Source: Norana najaformis
Taxonomy: Eukaryota; Annelida; Clitellata; Crassiclitellata; Hormogastridae
Direction: 5' to 3'
Length of the DNA: 64,000 bases
Assembly: GCA_964023275.1 (NCBI GenBank)
Contig: OZ029921.1
Location: 9,927,306 to 9,991,305 of the forward strand
The notes beneath the pieces are model-generated. The model was not told the origin of the DNA. It searched no databases and saw only the letters and a program-made list of their open reading frames with translations. This document shows positions 47,374 through 58,244 of this stretch, in pieces. Numbering within the stretch: the stretch's first letter is position 1; the number at the start of each line of letters is the position of its first letter. The translations under genes and the position numbers were made by a program.

Positions 47374-47485
47374 GGATATATATCTGGTTTGGCTTAATGC
47401 GATTGCCAACGAACATACGCACGATATATATCTGGATATATATCTGGTTTGGCTTAATGCGATTGCCAACGAACATACGCACGAT
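47374..47485. repeat. 60-bp tandem duplication
   Basis: 52 bases starting GGATATATATCTGGTTTGGC are identical at 47374-47425 and 47434-47485, with a period of exactly 60. Identity is complete, so it is recent. Confidence 0.95.
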
Positions 47486-47689
47486 CTATATATATATATG
47501 CTCAGAATTAAAAGGAGCCTTGATTCTTTTCAAAAACAGTTCCCAAGGTCAGTCTGAAATCGATCACGAATTGTTGCCTTCGTTCCATTCACGAGGTTGA
47601 AACCTTGCTCATACTCCACACTACATGCCGGGAAGTTGGCACGTAGGCTTACATCAGCAACCTGTTTTTACTCAGAGTTCTTCAATCCG

Positions 47690-47812
47690 GGATGTCGACA
47701 CCGTCAACCCCACGGACTTGACGCAGCGTTCGTGAATAAGCTGGTGCCCTATGCTTAGCTTTTAAGTATCGCTGTAGAAATTTCGAGTATAGGCCTACGA
47801 TTATGAACATTT
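47690..47812 (+). mobile_element. LINE 3' tail, family B
   Basis: GACTTGACGCAGCGTTCGTG through AGTATCGCTGTAGAAATTTC is almost the same as the tail at 45345-45445. Confidence 0.75.
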
Positions 47813-47819
47813 CACTAGA

Positions 47820-48045
47820 GACTGAAAACTGGATTTTTCAAGTTATCCTACCCTGCTTCAGCTCCTGTACCAGCTTATGACCACCATTCATCATCAAAGA
47901 TTTCCACCGTATCACCAAGTTGTCTCCCTTGCTTGACTCCTCTGCGAATTCTGACCAGGCAAAGAAACTGACCAACAAACCTGGCTGTTGCGGACATAAT
48001 TTGAATTAGCGCTGGTGAATAAGCCCTGACACGGCTTTGTGATCA
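47820..48045 (+). mobile_element. Short LINE 3' fragment
   Basis: It carries GCGCTGGTGAATAAGCCCTG, the B-like tail phrase, and joins a minus-strand LINE at about 48045. Confidence 0.5.
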
Positions 48046-49470
48046 ACCCTGGAGACGATGAAACTGTTGACCAGAGTGACAGCGGTTGAGGTGGGAATGA
48101 ATCTGCGGATCGATGTAATGCGACGCAACTAATAGAATAGCAACCTCGTACAAGTTGATTCACATGGGCGGACATGGTCATGCAGCTGTCAAACCGGACC
48201 CCAAGGTTAAGAACGGTGTCAGCTGGTCGAACTTCGGAATCACCGAGGGCAAAGGTACTGTCGTCGAGTAGATGGCGACGTCGGAGGATGGTGCACCATA
48301 GGAAGTCAGACTTTGATGGATTAAGTTTGAGGCGGTTGGACGCCATCCACTCTGAAATGCGCTCGATACACAGCATCACTCTCTGTTTCAGCTCAGCGGT
48401 TTCTGATGGCTCACAGAAGTAAAGCTGTGTATCATCCGCATAGCAGGTGGTGAAGGAGTCCATGCGCTTGTATAATTCTCTCCACATCGGCCATGTATAA
48501 CAAGAAGAGGAGGGGGCCCAACAATGAGCCTTGTGGAATGCCACAGGTGACCAGCCTAGGTGATGTCACCTCCCCCGCCAAGTGGACAGATTGCGTGCGC
48601 CCCTTCACGTAGGATTCAAGCCAACAGAGCGCTTTTTCTCTGACTCCAAACGACCGAGATAGTCGTTGAAGCAGGATGTCGTGGTCAACTGTATCGAATG
48701 CAGCCAACATATCGAGAAGCGACAGAAGCGCTAGTTGGCTTGAATCGATGGCATCGATTATGTCCGAGAAGACTTTGAGGAGCGCAGTCTCGGTCGAGTG
48801 GCCGCGCCTGTAAGCAGATTGAAATCGAGGAAGGAGGCGATATTCAGACAGGTGCTCAATGAGTTCCTGGTTCGTTATGCGCTCAAGCATTTTTGAGACG
48901 AAAGTTAAGTTAGATACCGGTCTGAAGTTCGCAGGTGATGATTCGTCGATCCCATCTTTCTTAGGGAGTGGCGTGACCGGTGCGTTTTTCCATTTTGAAG
49001 GAAAGCGGCCGGTGGCAAATGAATGGTTAAACATCCGAGCAAAGAAATGCACCAGCAGCGGAGCCGCCTCCTTCATCAGCCACGCTGGAAGTGTGTCAAG
49101 AGAGCATTGTTTCACTGGTGACGAAAACATTACCTTAATTACGTCCTCCGCCGTAATCGGTCTAAACTCGGAGAATCCTGGAGAAGGGCTATCGGTGAAT
49201 ATTGCCCCGCTAGCGTCACGTGTCGATGCTCGGATGTCTGCGATTTTTGTTTCCAGGTAATCATGGTAGGTGGCAGCAGGGAAAGACCCTGATCTTGAAG
49301 TATCTTTGCCTCCGCCAAGCAGCTGGTGAACTGATTGCCACACGCGTCGCTGATTGGTTCCAGCAGTCGTTATTTTTGACTTCCAGTAATCAGAGGCTTT
49401 CTGATGCGACAGTTTCCTGGCCGAACGCAAGGCTGTGCGCCAAGCTTGTTTACTCTCAATGCTAGCAGCA
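48046..49470 (-). mobile_element. CR1/Jockey-like LINE, reverse-transcriptase portion, family A
   Basis: The longest LINE coding remnant here. The minus frame 49430-48432 shows PLPKKDG, ANFRPVSNLTFVSKMLERI, FQSAYRRGHSTETALLKV, LLDMLAAFDTVDHDILLQRL and GIPQGSLLGPLLFLLYMADV. A frameshift near 48.5 kb is followed by CYADDTQLYF with the catalytic YADD, then NRLKLNPSKSDFLW. RT fingers/palm are thus covered; the endonuclease and ORF1 are missing (5'-truncated). At the 3' side it is cut by the fragment ending at about 48045. Confidence 0.9.
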
Positions 49471-49489
49471 TCGGTTTATGATATTCGTT

Positions 49490-49618
49490 TATGATATTTT
49501 ACTTCTATCTTCTATTCTTCTCTTAACACTGTTCTCTTTCGCCGAGGTTGGTTTGGGAGCGCTTCTGAGTAGTCTTCTTGAAGGGGCGCTATATAAGTGT
49601 TCTGTATAAATAAATAAA
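49490..49618 (+). repeat. Possible LINE 3' tail
   Basis: GGGGCGCTATATAAGTGTTC followed by an (AAAT)n tail resembles LINE/SINE ends elsewhere in the window. Confidence 0.4.
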
Positions 49619-49619
49619 T

Positions 49620-50925
49620 CAATATTTATTCGTTAATGGCTTTCACCAAATATAGTGTACTAAAGCGATTGATCATTTAAAATTGTTTTGTTAGCCCCAT
49701 ACCGGCGAGGCCATGTATGATATATTTATTCGTTTACGATATATTTATTCGTTTATGGCTTTTACCAAATGTAGTGTTCTAAAGCGAAGCTTAGCCTTTT
49801 GCTGTTCGTGGTACTGGAATAAAGATCTTTGTTTATATCCTCCTGAATGCGAAGGGTTTGTTCCACGTGTTCAACATGGCGGCGCGTATACCTGTTTCAT
49901 ATCCTAGGCCGCAACTATTAGTCAAGATAGAGTAGATGCGCTACAAATGGTCAGTTAAATATAAATTTTGCTTTATTTTAATAAAAAACCTTCGAATTGT
50001 TGAAGAAAGTGCATGGTAAGTAGTTTTAGGTTTGCATGCAGCTCAAACGTTGTACTGTAAATTTATATCGTTAACTAAATTTATAGCACTATTGCAGCTA
50101 AGCGTAGGGCACCCGTTTATTCGTTTATTTATTTAGTCAGTGAGGTTGACCTGAACTTGTGCATTTGACCCCGGAGAGGACGGGATACACAGGTGAACTG
50201 TTATGGTGGGTTGTATTTAAGTGAGAGAAATGGATGGTGGCGGATTGAATGAATCAGAGTAAAATTTCGTTTGAAGGCTGGGCTTGAGTTTTAAATTGAG
50301 AAGCAGCGTGGTAATTGATAAAGGAGTTTGAGGTAACTAATGCTTTGTGGCTGACAGGTCAGGTGCAGATGGGACATTGTTTCAAAGCAGTATGTAGCAT
50401 AGAGAGTCAGATAGTAGTGACTGGGGGTGGGCAAGAGGGAGGCAGGAGGACAGTATGTTTGAATAGGGTGACATTAGCGCTTTTATGAGATTCTAAAAAT
50501 GCATACAGAAAAGCACACAAATGCACATACATGTGCATTATGAGGGTTGAGATAGGTTCGTTCAGACAGTTAAGTTTTGGCTATTATGGCTTGTGGTGTC
50601 CCTCAGGGCTTGGCACTTTTGCCACTGTACATGTGTGCAAGGTACTGTTGACCTTATGCCTATTACTGTATTACTACTATCAGCCCACCCAGCTACACAA
50701 CAGTATGCTGATGACTTGACACACCGATTCATGCTTCTGCATATCTTACACAATTGCTGGCATCAAAGGAGTCACAACATGGATGCCCTTCAATCATCTA
50801 AGAATCAGCAAAGAATCACTATATGGGGATTGGCATGACACGAGCCTGAGACAAAATTGACCGTACTGCACTGGCATTTACTTTTCCAGCTGGCAGCCAC
50901 TAGAGGTGGCTAGGGGTCTGCTTGC
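49620..50925. other. Intergenic stretch
   Basis: No gene. The part at 50140-50460 is purine-rich on the + strand like antisense LINE sequence, but I could not read motifs. Confidence 0.3.
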
Positions 50926-50929
50926 TTCT

Positions 50930-51417
50930 CGATGAAGGACTTGCCCTAGCTGACCCTGTGAATTCTAAATTCTGAATAAGCAAATTGAACAGGTGAGTAG
51001 TCTTGTTGTTCCCTCTCTCATACGTCGACACTTGCACATCGGGGCTTCTCTTTTGGACAGCCTTTCTGGAAGTCTTTCCATTGAAATTTGCTTTATTCTG
51101 CTTAGTGCTGATTACAGACTTATCATTTATGTTGCCAGCCCACAGTTCTGGAATGCACTTCCACAATTTGTTTGGTCTGCTGTGTCCTTGGTATCTTTCC
51201 GTTATCAGCTTAAGACGTTTCTGTATCTGCATCTCATCATCTTTAAACTATCTTTCTGTCTTATAAGTCCAACTCTTGGAGGGACTGTCTTTCTATCTTG
51301 TAGAACCAACCTTGGAATTGATTGGATTGCGATTCTGTTTGGATTGCCAGTGATTTATGCCTAGTGCATTATTATATTGGCAGTGTAGATAGAAATTCTA
51401 AGATTAGATTAGATTAT
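50930..51417 (+). mobile_element. LINE 3' fragment, family C
   Basis: Reads VASPQFWNALPQFVWSAVSL and FRYQLKTFLYLHL, then a UTR ending AGATTAGATTAGATTATG. Matches 61885-62075. Confidence 0.75.
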
Positions 51418-51559
51418 GCCACATCAGGCATTCTCAGACTGATGATATATGTGGCTAAAACTGGCTATTGCACTTGTTGGTTCTTGACTATGCAAATACA
51501 GTTTTGTATGGCATATCATCATTAAATTTAACAAGCTCCATGTAAGTCAAAACTCTCTT

Positions 51560-51958
51560 GCTGAGTTTGTTACATTTTCTTCTTCACAAACAAATACAAT
51601 TCGTCAGCTTCAATGGCTTCATGCTGAATGGTGCATTAAGATTCTAACCTTGACTTTAAAACCCATTTTGCTGATTCCATATTGCCCTCCTAAACATGCA
51701 TACTTCTGACACTGGCATGTTACTAGAGCCTAGTAGGTTCAGTACAAATGTGGGATCACGTGCTGTCGGTTGCTGTGCCCCTGGTATTTGGAATTGTTCA
51801 CCACCAAAGGCCCAACTTGCCAACTCGCTGTCACAATTTTAATTACTTGTCAAGACCCACTTACTATTTTACTAGCATTTGCATGACTCCATCTTGGCCC
51901 CTAGTGAACATTCATCTGAGCCTGCATGTGTAATAAGTGCTTTGTGTAAATAAATAAA
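51560..51958 (+). mobile_element. LINE 3' fragment, family D
   Basis: Phrases such as CTTCATGCTGAATGGTGCAT and GGATCACGTGC and the (AAATAAAT)n tail match the reverse complement of 36885-37690. Confidence 0.7.
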
Positions 51959-52089
51959 TAAATTACAGTATGTCATCACAGTCTTTGTATTATATATGTA
52001 TATCTAATTGGTGAAAGTTCTAATCACCAAAAATTTTGTGGATGGCTTTGAATAAGTTATTACATAGAGAGAAGTTAAATGTGTGTTTT

Positions 52090-52985
52090 GGTGTTCTCTG
52101 GTACCCTTTTTTGCTGATAAGATTTCTGGTATAAGGCTGACATTTGTTGCTTATTCAGTATTTGATAAATTCCTTCATTCTAACTCTTCACCTCCAATCT
52201 TAGATTACTTTCAGCCAACAACTCTCGTAGAGGTTCGCAGACTCATATTTTCTTCATTAACAAAAGCTCTCTCTCTTGTCACCATTCCCACATCTTTTCT
52301 GAAAGAATGTTTTGATGGCCTGGGTCCAACCATCAATTATCAATTTCTCATTACTTGAGAGATCCTTCCCATCTGCTTTTGCTCATGCCATAGTTCATCT
52401 TCTGCTAAAGAAACCTTCTCTTGACCCTGGAAACCTGTCTCATTACAGACCCATCTCAACTTTAAATTTTGTTTCTAGAATTCTTTAATCGGGTAGTTTT
52501 GAATCATATGCAATTTCAACTACTGGGCACTTTGCAGCAACTTAAGCTTAAATCCTTTAAGCTGGGGACTCACTTGTTAAGTCAACTGATGCTGCTCATG
52601 ACTTGGGCGTGGTTTTTGATTCTACCAGGTCTCTCACAAACTATGCAATTGGTATTTGTAAGTCATCATACATGTACATCCGTGACATATGCAGAATTAG
52701 GTGCTATGTCTCCATGTCTTCTAAAATATCTTTAGCAAATGCATTGATCTCCAGTCGCCTTGATTACTGTAATTTGCTTCTTATTGGTATAACAAAGTCA
52801 AACATGCAGAAACTCCAATTAGTTCAGAACTCCCTGGCTAGAGCTATAACAAATACTTCAAAATATGAGCATATAACTCCTGTGCTTAAATCTTTGCATT
52901 GGCTTACTGTTCAGCAAAGTATTTGTTTAAATTGGTACTTACACTTTATAAAACACTGTACTCAGGCCAACTACAATACTTAAAA
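52090..52985 (+). mobile_element. LINE reverse-transcriptase fragment, family C
   Basis: Reads LGVVFDSTRSLTNYAIGICK, SSRLDYCNLLLIGITKSNMQ, QLVQNSLARAITNTSKYEHI and LKSLHWLTVQQSI on the + strand across several frames. 5'-truncated and decayed. Confidence 0.8.
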
Positions 52986-53006
52986 TTCCCCAGACTTACT
53001 AATAAT

Positions 53007-53275
53007 CTTAGCCAAAATCATGCGAGGTGATGATTGAATAGATTGTTGTTTATCCACTGCACATATATAGGACTTGACTTTAAAGTTATCAAGTGATATA
53101 TGTGTATATTATGTGTATATTATATTATATATATTTATGTATATATAAATTTAGTCATCATCATAATTATGACCTGACATAGTATACAACCAATCAGAGT
53201 CGAGTAACCGCAGCATCTTTTATAAATGTGCGACAAAGCACTGGAATTGCTTATTCAATAAGATCTTGTCATACC
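53007..53275 (+). repeat. Promoter-like direct repeat, copy 1 (upstream of the fucosyltransferase)
   Basis: Starts CTTAGCCAAAATCA, carries a TA-rich microsatellite in the middle, then CCAATCAGA (CCAAT box), and about 28 bases later TTTTATAAATG (TATA-like), and ends near CTTATTCAATAAGAT. It is in the same orientation as, and about 530 bp before, the fucosyltransferase ATG. Copy 2 lies at 55617-56675. Confidence 0.75.
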
Positions 53276-53539
53276 TTGGACTAGAACTGTTCTCGGTAAA
53301 CTGACTTTTTCAGTTGCTGGACCTAAATTTTGAACTCCCTCTCTGTATCCATTTGTTCTGCTCAGTCGTTTCTGTCATTTTGTTCTCAGCTTAAAACTTA
53401 ACTGTTTCAAATTGTTTATCCACCATAGGCTGCCTCTCTGTCTTGTGGACTGACCTTCTTGATATTTACCTGATTGTGGCTTGGTTTTGGTGTGTCATTG
53501 GTTGATTCTACCATGTCTCTAACAAACTGACAGAATTTA

Positions 53540-53540
53540 C

Positions 53541-53569
<29 letters not shown>
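53540..53569. repeat. (ATT)n microsatellite
   Basis: Nine ATT units. Confidence 0.9.
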
Positions 53570-53571
<2 letters not shown>

Positions 53572-53798
53572 AATCAAATTTAAGAGTTTTTTAGAAAGTT
53601 TAATGGGACAAAATATAATAAAACTGGTAGATTTTTGAACGACATTGGTTGTGATTGGTTATGCCTAAATTCCTCTTTTTAATTCTTTGTTCAGGCTGAC
53701 AACTTTCAGATGAAAATATACTTGCCCTGTTATCTGCAAAGCAGGAATTCTACTGAGTTTGCGATTTCATCCATATTGTTACCTGTTGGTTAGAACCC

Positions 53799-54809
53799 AT
53801 GTTACGTAACTTTTTAAAGTATAGGCACATGTCTGATACATGTCATGGATCTTCACTTAGAACAGCTCAGTACCAGTTTTTCTGCATAATCGTTATCGTC
53901 TTGTTGATGTCCCTTTGCATTAATTACCGAATATTCATTGGCAATGCTCCAATGCACATTCGACTTCCGTATGCTTCACCAAAAACCTTCATCACTTCGG
54001 AATGTGGGGATGAGCGTCGACTTGGAAACAGCATGTTTGCTTATGCTTCTTTGTTGGGCATCGCTCGTCATAATAATATGATTCCAGTTATTCAAGAAGG
54101 AATACGATTAACACAGATATTCAATATCAGTGCTGCAAGGACAGATGACATGGCTAACACAATGCTATTCTACACAACCTACGAAGAATATGGTAAGCGT
54201 GGATGTGCGTATGACTTGAGTTTGATGAACCTTGAATCAAGTGTGAACGTCAGGCTTCTTGGGTATTTGCAGTCGTGGAAATATTTTAATCAAATAGAGG
54301 CTGATATTCGTACCAATTTTGTCTTTAGAGATGATGTCAAAAAAGAGGCACAAAATTTTTTTGCAACTTTGCCTCATTCATGGCAAGACAATAAAGCTAC
54401 ACTTGTGGGTATACACGTGAGGAGAGGTGACATGACCAAAGGCTATTACAGACAGTATGGTTATGTCATTGCACCGTCAGATTACTTTGTAAAAGCAATG
54501 GCTTATTTTAGGCGCAAATATACCACAGTACATTTCATTGTATGCAGTGACGACATTGCCTGGGCAAAAGAAAATATAGCCGGAAATGACGTAGCGTTTT
54601 CTATTGGAAACACTGATACCGTCGACCTAGCAATTTTGAGCAGCTGTGATCACTCAATAATTTCTGTTGGATCATATGGTTGGTGGGCAGCTTGGATTGC
54701 AAATGGAACAACAATTTATTATAATAACTGGCCTAGACCATTCACACAGTTGGAGTATCAGGTAGAGAAGAGAGATTACTTTCCTCCTCATTGGATTCCC
54801 ATGCAGTAG
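53799..54809 (+). CDS. Alpha-1,2-fucosyltransferase-like (GT11), single exon
   Basis: GT11 enzymes transfer fucose from GDP-fucose in alpha-1,2 linkage to galactose-type acceptors in the Golgi. The 336-residue frame has the family layout: short cytosolic N-terminus, one signal-anchor segment (about 27-42, FFCIIVIVLLMSLC), then the lumenal domain with ECGDERRLGNSMFAYASLLG (68-87; family GRLGNxMFxYA), VGIHVRRGDMT (203-213; HxRRGD donor-binding motif I), FIVCSDD (246-252) and SVGSYGWWAAWIA (289-301; family TIGTFGxWAAYLA). N109-I-S and N302-G-T are possible glycosylation sites. Length is close to vertebrate FUT1/FUT2. An in-frame TGA lies 15 codons upstream, so the ATG at 53799 is the first. A TTTGTTCAG acceptor-like site at about 53694 suggests a 5' UTR intron. 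The acceptor sugar cannot be told. Confidence 0.92.
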   Translation: MLRNFLKYRHMSDTCHGSSLRTAQYQFFCIIVIVLLMSLCINYRIFIGNAPMHIRLPYASPKTFITSECGDERRLGNSMFAYASLLGIARHNNMIPVIQEGIRLTQIFNISAARTDDMANTMLFYTTYEEYGKRGCAYDLSLMNLESSVNVRLLGYLQSWKYFNQIEADIRTNFVFRDDVKKEAQNFFATLPHSWQDNKATLVGIHVRRGDMTKGYYRQYGYVIAPSDYFVKAMAYFRRKYTTVHFIVCSDDIAWAKENIAGNDVAFSIGNTDTVDLAILSSCDHSIISVGSYGWWAAWIANGTTIYYNNWPRPFTQLEYQVEKRDYFPPHWIPMQ

Positions 54810-55256
54810 CTGCATGGACTGCTGCTTTAGTTCTGTAATGTTAGCAAAGCCGTTGTCATTATTGTCTAAAGTTGTTTTACAGGAGTTCTTAGGCCTACTG
54901 TATGTTTTTGCATGACAGGCATAAATCTAGAAATTAAACTTGGCCTAAATTTCTGTTCTCATTTAAAAGTTAGACACAACTGTATCAGATATAATCATTT
55001 TACTGAAATTTTACTATTTTAGAAGCAGCTTATCAAATCATTGTATGACATTCAGTGACAAATGTATAGAATAATTACAGTGTATATCATATTAATTTCA
55101 ACACTGATAGTTACCAATTTCTTTAGCCAAGTTGAAATTTAATTACCGATATGTAAGACAGTTAAGGATGCATAAATCATTGTAAAAGAGGAGTATGGTG
55201 ACTATGTTCTTCTGTACTGAAAATACAAAGGATAACTTGTGTTTGTTTATGTCAGT

Positions 55257-55262
55257 AATAAA
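55257..55262 (+). terminator. Polyadenylation signal of the fucosyltransferase
   Basis: AATAAA about 450 bases after the stop codon, a typical 3' UTR length. Confidence 0.5.
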
Positions 55263-55374
55263 AAGACGGTAAATTGTGATGTCTAGTTTAATTTGTTGAC
55301 AATCAATTATTTGAAGGTGAGGTGATATTTATCTTCGGTGAGTAATATGAGAAGAGCTGCTTTCAACTCACTAC

Positions 55375-55560
55375 TGGCGAAGCATTGGCGTTGCAAACTC
55401 GACGTTCCCACTTCAGCGTCCTCAGTTCACAGGTCAAAAGACGCTGGTTTTAAGTCACCGCTGACGGAACACCTTCAAGCGAGGTCAGGTTTCAAGCCAC
55501 CGCTCCCAATACACTCCAAAAAAGGACAGGTTTAACCCCACCCCCAACAAGGGTCCCTTT
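55375..55560 (-). repeat. Dispersed repeat H, copy 1
   Basis: Read on the minus strand: GTGTTCCGTCAGCGGTGACT and ACCTGTGAACTGAGGACGCT match the + strand of 60390-60620. Confidence 0.6.
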
Positions 55561-55700
55561 TGCACATGAAATGTCGGCGACTTCACTTTCTTAGCCTCGG
55601 CATATGAGGGTCCATCCTTAGCCAAAATCACGGGAAGTGATGACTCCATAGATTGTCGTTTCTCCGCTGCACATATATAGGACCTTAAAGTTAACAAGTG

Positions 55701-55709
<9 letters not shown>

Positions 55710-55731
<22 letters not shown>

Positions 55732-55734
55732 TAT

Positions 55735-55817
<83 letters not shown>
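55710..55817. repeat. (TG)n(TA)n(GA)n compound microsatellite
   Basis: TG, TA then a long GA run inside promoter-like repeat copy 2. The long low-complexity open frames on the minus strand are its by-product. Confidence 0.95.
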
Positions 55818-55819
<2 letters not shown>

Positions 55820-55912
55820 TTATCATAAATATGACCTGGCGTAGTACGCAGCCAATCAGAGTCGAGTAAACGCAGCATCTTATATAAATGTGCCACAAAG
55901 CATTGGAGATTG

Positions 55913-56640
55913 TTTAATAATAATAATAAGACAATTTATACAGCGCCGTAGCTCAGCCGAGGCCGAAGAAAAGGGCGTTGTACATGGGTTAAAAAACAAA
56001 AATCAACTACAGTCATAAGATATCCTTAAAAGATGTGTCTTGAGTCGTGACTTGAATGTGTCCAGGGATGGGGCATTCGTCACATTGTCAGGAAGACTGT
56101 TCTACGCAGTGGGTCCGGCGACAGTGAAGGAACGTTCGCCAAACGTCGTGGAAGACCTCGGGACATGCAGTTGACTCCTCGATGAGGACCGTAGCCGATA
56201 TGTATTCTGGTTGTCGGCTGTTCGAATATAGAAGTCGGATATATAGTCTGGCAGAAGACCATTAAGAGCCTTGTATGTAATTAGGCACAGTTTGTAGGTG
56301 ATTCGCTGAGGAACGCGCAACCAGTGCAGGTTGTCGCGCAGCAGATCACTGACGTGATTGAATGGTGTCAGACCATAGATGAGGCGGGCAGCAGAGTTTA
56401 GCACTGACTGTATCCGCTCTAGCTGACAAGACGGCAGACCTGCCAGCAGGCTATTGCAGTAGTCAACCCTGGACACTATAAAACTGTTGACCAGAGTGAC
56501 AGCGGTTGAGGTGGGAATGAATCTGCGGATCGATTTAATGCGACGCAGCTGATAGAAGCAACCTCGTACAAGTCGATTCACATGGGCCGACATGGTCAAG
56601 CAGCTGTCAAAGTGGACCCCAAGGTTGCGAATGGTGTCAG
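55913..56640 (-). mobile_element. CR1/Jockey-like LINE 3' fragment, family A, with (AAT)n tail
   Basis: An open minus frame reads MTMSAHVNRLVRGCFYQLRR, SFIVSRVDYCNSLLAG, ERIQSVLNSAARLIYGLTPF and HWLRVPQRITYKLCLITYKA, then FGERSFTVAGPTA, and a UTR ending in (AAT)n at about 55920. Its reading frame is intact over 165 codons, so it is one of the younger LINEs here. It has inserted into repeat copy 2. Confidence 0.9.
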
Positions 56641-56679
56641 CTTATTCAATAAGATTGTGTCAGTTTGCTCAGAAATCGC

Positions 56680-57025
56680 GCAAGACTTCAAAAAGATGTA
56701 GGCCTAATCAAGATCGGCGACCAAAACATCAATTCCTGTGAATAATTCAATTTTACGTCTTTTAATATGTTAGAAGTCTTTCAAATAAAATTTCTCACTT
56801 GGATACAATTGTACTAATTTAGCGACGCATAGCGATGAACAACTTGTTCCAAGACATCGATAATTTTAACATCGTTACCAATGATGAAATGCAAGATCCG
56901 CCTCGTATTATGGCCACATTACGAAAATAGGCCTACTAATGTTTTTGCATTTGTGCTTGTATTTATAATTGTGATAGTGTTTTCGCTACTGACAGAAATT
57001 GGTAAATGATAAGCAGCATAACGAT
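56680..57025. other. Intergenic, nothing seen
   Basis: No gene or recognised repeat. Confidence 0.35.
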
Positions 57026-57029
57026 TTTA

Positions 57030-57195
57030 CCTGTAGGCTGTAAAGCGGAGAGACGGGTTCGAGTCTCCTCCGAGAGGGTTACTGCTTAAGGACCTCGAGC
57101 AATTCCTTCACGCACAATTATTGCTTGGAGCCATCGATTGATGCTAAGTCATTAGATAGTGGCGCCTAATAAATGCAGAAATAATAATAATAGTC
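57030..57195 (+). repeat. tRNA-derived SINE, copy 1
   Basis: GGGTTCGAGTCTCC is a good Pol III B box in a tRNA-like context; the body and the tail (AGTCATTAGATAGTGGCGCC, then (AAT)n) match the copy at 61683-61870. The 5' part with the A box is missing or decayed. Confidence 0.65.
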
Positions 57196-57398
57196 ATAAA
57201 GCTGATGTAGATTTAATCGACGAATGATTGAACAAAATTAAGCAGACAGTACTGTAGCAGAGAAATGTTGTATATGTAGGTAAGTTGTGAATTAAAGGCT
57301 TATAAAGACACTATTGGCAACAATCGTTATTTGACAGCCAGCATTTACAAAGAGGTTCTTATGGTACACATAGAGAATATAACACAACAAACGACAAG

Positions 57399-58240
57399 TT
57401 ATATCCCACAATAAAGGGTGTGCGCTTTACCAATACCAATTGTCGCGCGTGACCCCTCGGCTAGAAAGGTCACCTCGTGCTGTCGAGGACGCCCGGAGGA
57501 AGGAACCACCTGTTTCACTAGCGTAGGCTGCAAATTCGAACCCAGCTCCAACGTCTGTACTTTTGGGCTCTTGAGTGCATCTCCTCCGTAATGCACTGGA
57601 GCTTTCTTACCGTGTCGAATGCTACGCCTTAGTGGAGGACGCTCCAGGATTATGTCACCAGCTGGCCGAATGTTGTCCGCGGTTTCCGAGCTGGAAACTG
57701 CTGCTCTCGAGAGCACGCCTGGGTCCGTGTTGGCGTCCTCGGCAGACTTATCCTCCCACTCCAACAGTGGATAGTCCTTGGACTCCTGAGGGGGCGATAG
57801 ACGTTTCTAGCCTGTTTCAGTTCCCCGATAGATCTGGCGCGCTATAATTTCGTCCCTCATCTCTTCCCTGAACGAAGCCTGTTCCTGAATAAATTGGTTA
57901 TGGCGCTCTATCAATCTTTCCTCCATTTGGATCTGTCTTTCAGTGAACTGACTTTGGTACTGTATAAATTAATCTCTCATCTCCTCTCTTAGCCTGGCCT
58001 GACTTTCCATGAATTGCTTCTGGCGCTCTATAAAATCCTCCTTCATTTCCTCCCTTAAAGAGAAGTGACCTTCCATGAGCGGCTTCTGGCGCTCTATTAA
58101 ATCCCCTTTCATCTGGGTCTGAGTTGCCCCGAGAGAGGAGGTGGACTCGGCCAGGTACGACAAGACTTTGGTCCAATCCGTCCCATAACTAACTTCAACA
58201 TTTGGTAAGCCAGGACCTGACTCAGCCATATTTCCTTGTA
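57399..58240 (-). mobile_element. Likely internally deleted LTR-retroelement fossil
   Basis: Two coding-like pieces on the - strand: an N-terminal Gag-like piece (starts MAESGPGLPNVEV) with 23-residue Glu/Arg-rich repeats (EDFIERQKQFMESQARLREE) and a Pol C-terminal-like piece with LRRSIRHGKKAPVHYGG, which resembles the tail of Ty3/Gypsy-type Pol. RT and integrase are missing. No flanking LTRs were found. It is broken; the family is not certain and a different kind of element is possible. Confidence 0.4.
57960..58115 (-). repeat. 69-bp coding tandem repeat
   Basis: Two to three units of TTCTGGCGCTCTATAAAATC type spaced about 69 bases, coding the IERQKxxME..REEM repeat of the likely Gag-like piece. 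Confidence 0.7.
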
Positions 58241-58244
58241 AATT

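Larger units (their letters stand above)
55617..56675 (+). repeat. Promoter-like direct repeat, copy 2, split by a LINE
   Basis: 55617-55912 carries the same CTTAGCCAAAATCA start, microsatellite, CCAATCAGA and TATATAAATG as copy 1. It then stops at a LINE (55913-56640) and resumes at 56641 with CTTATTCAATAAGAT. Copy 1 has the uninterrupted empty site. Confidence 0.75.

Noticed and set aside
48859-49260. 133-codon + frame
   Set aside because: Antisense shadow of the LINE reverse transcriptase on the minus strand.
55485-55898. Long minus-strand open frames with Leu-Ser and Ile-Tyr runs
   Set aside because: They are produced by the (TA)n(GA)n microsatellite, not by a gene.
57030-57100. Genuine tRNA gene
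   Set aside because: It has a B box, but no complete cloverleaf, and the flank matches another dispersed copy: a SINE.
57960-58230. Host coiled-coil gene
   Set aside because: The neighbouring Pol-tail-like piece on the same strand makes an LTR-element fossil more likely, though not proven.
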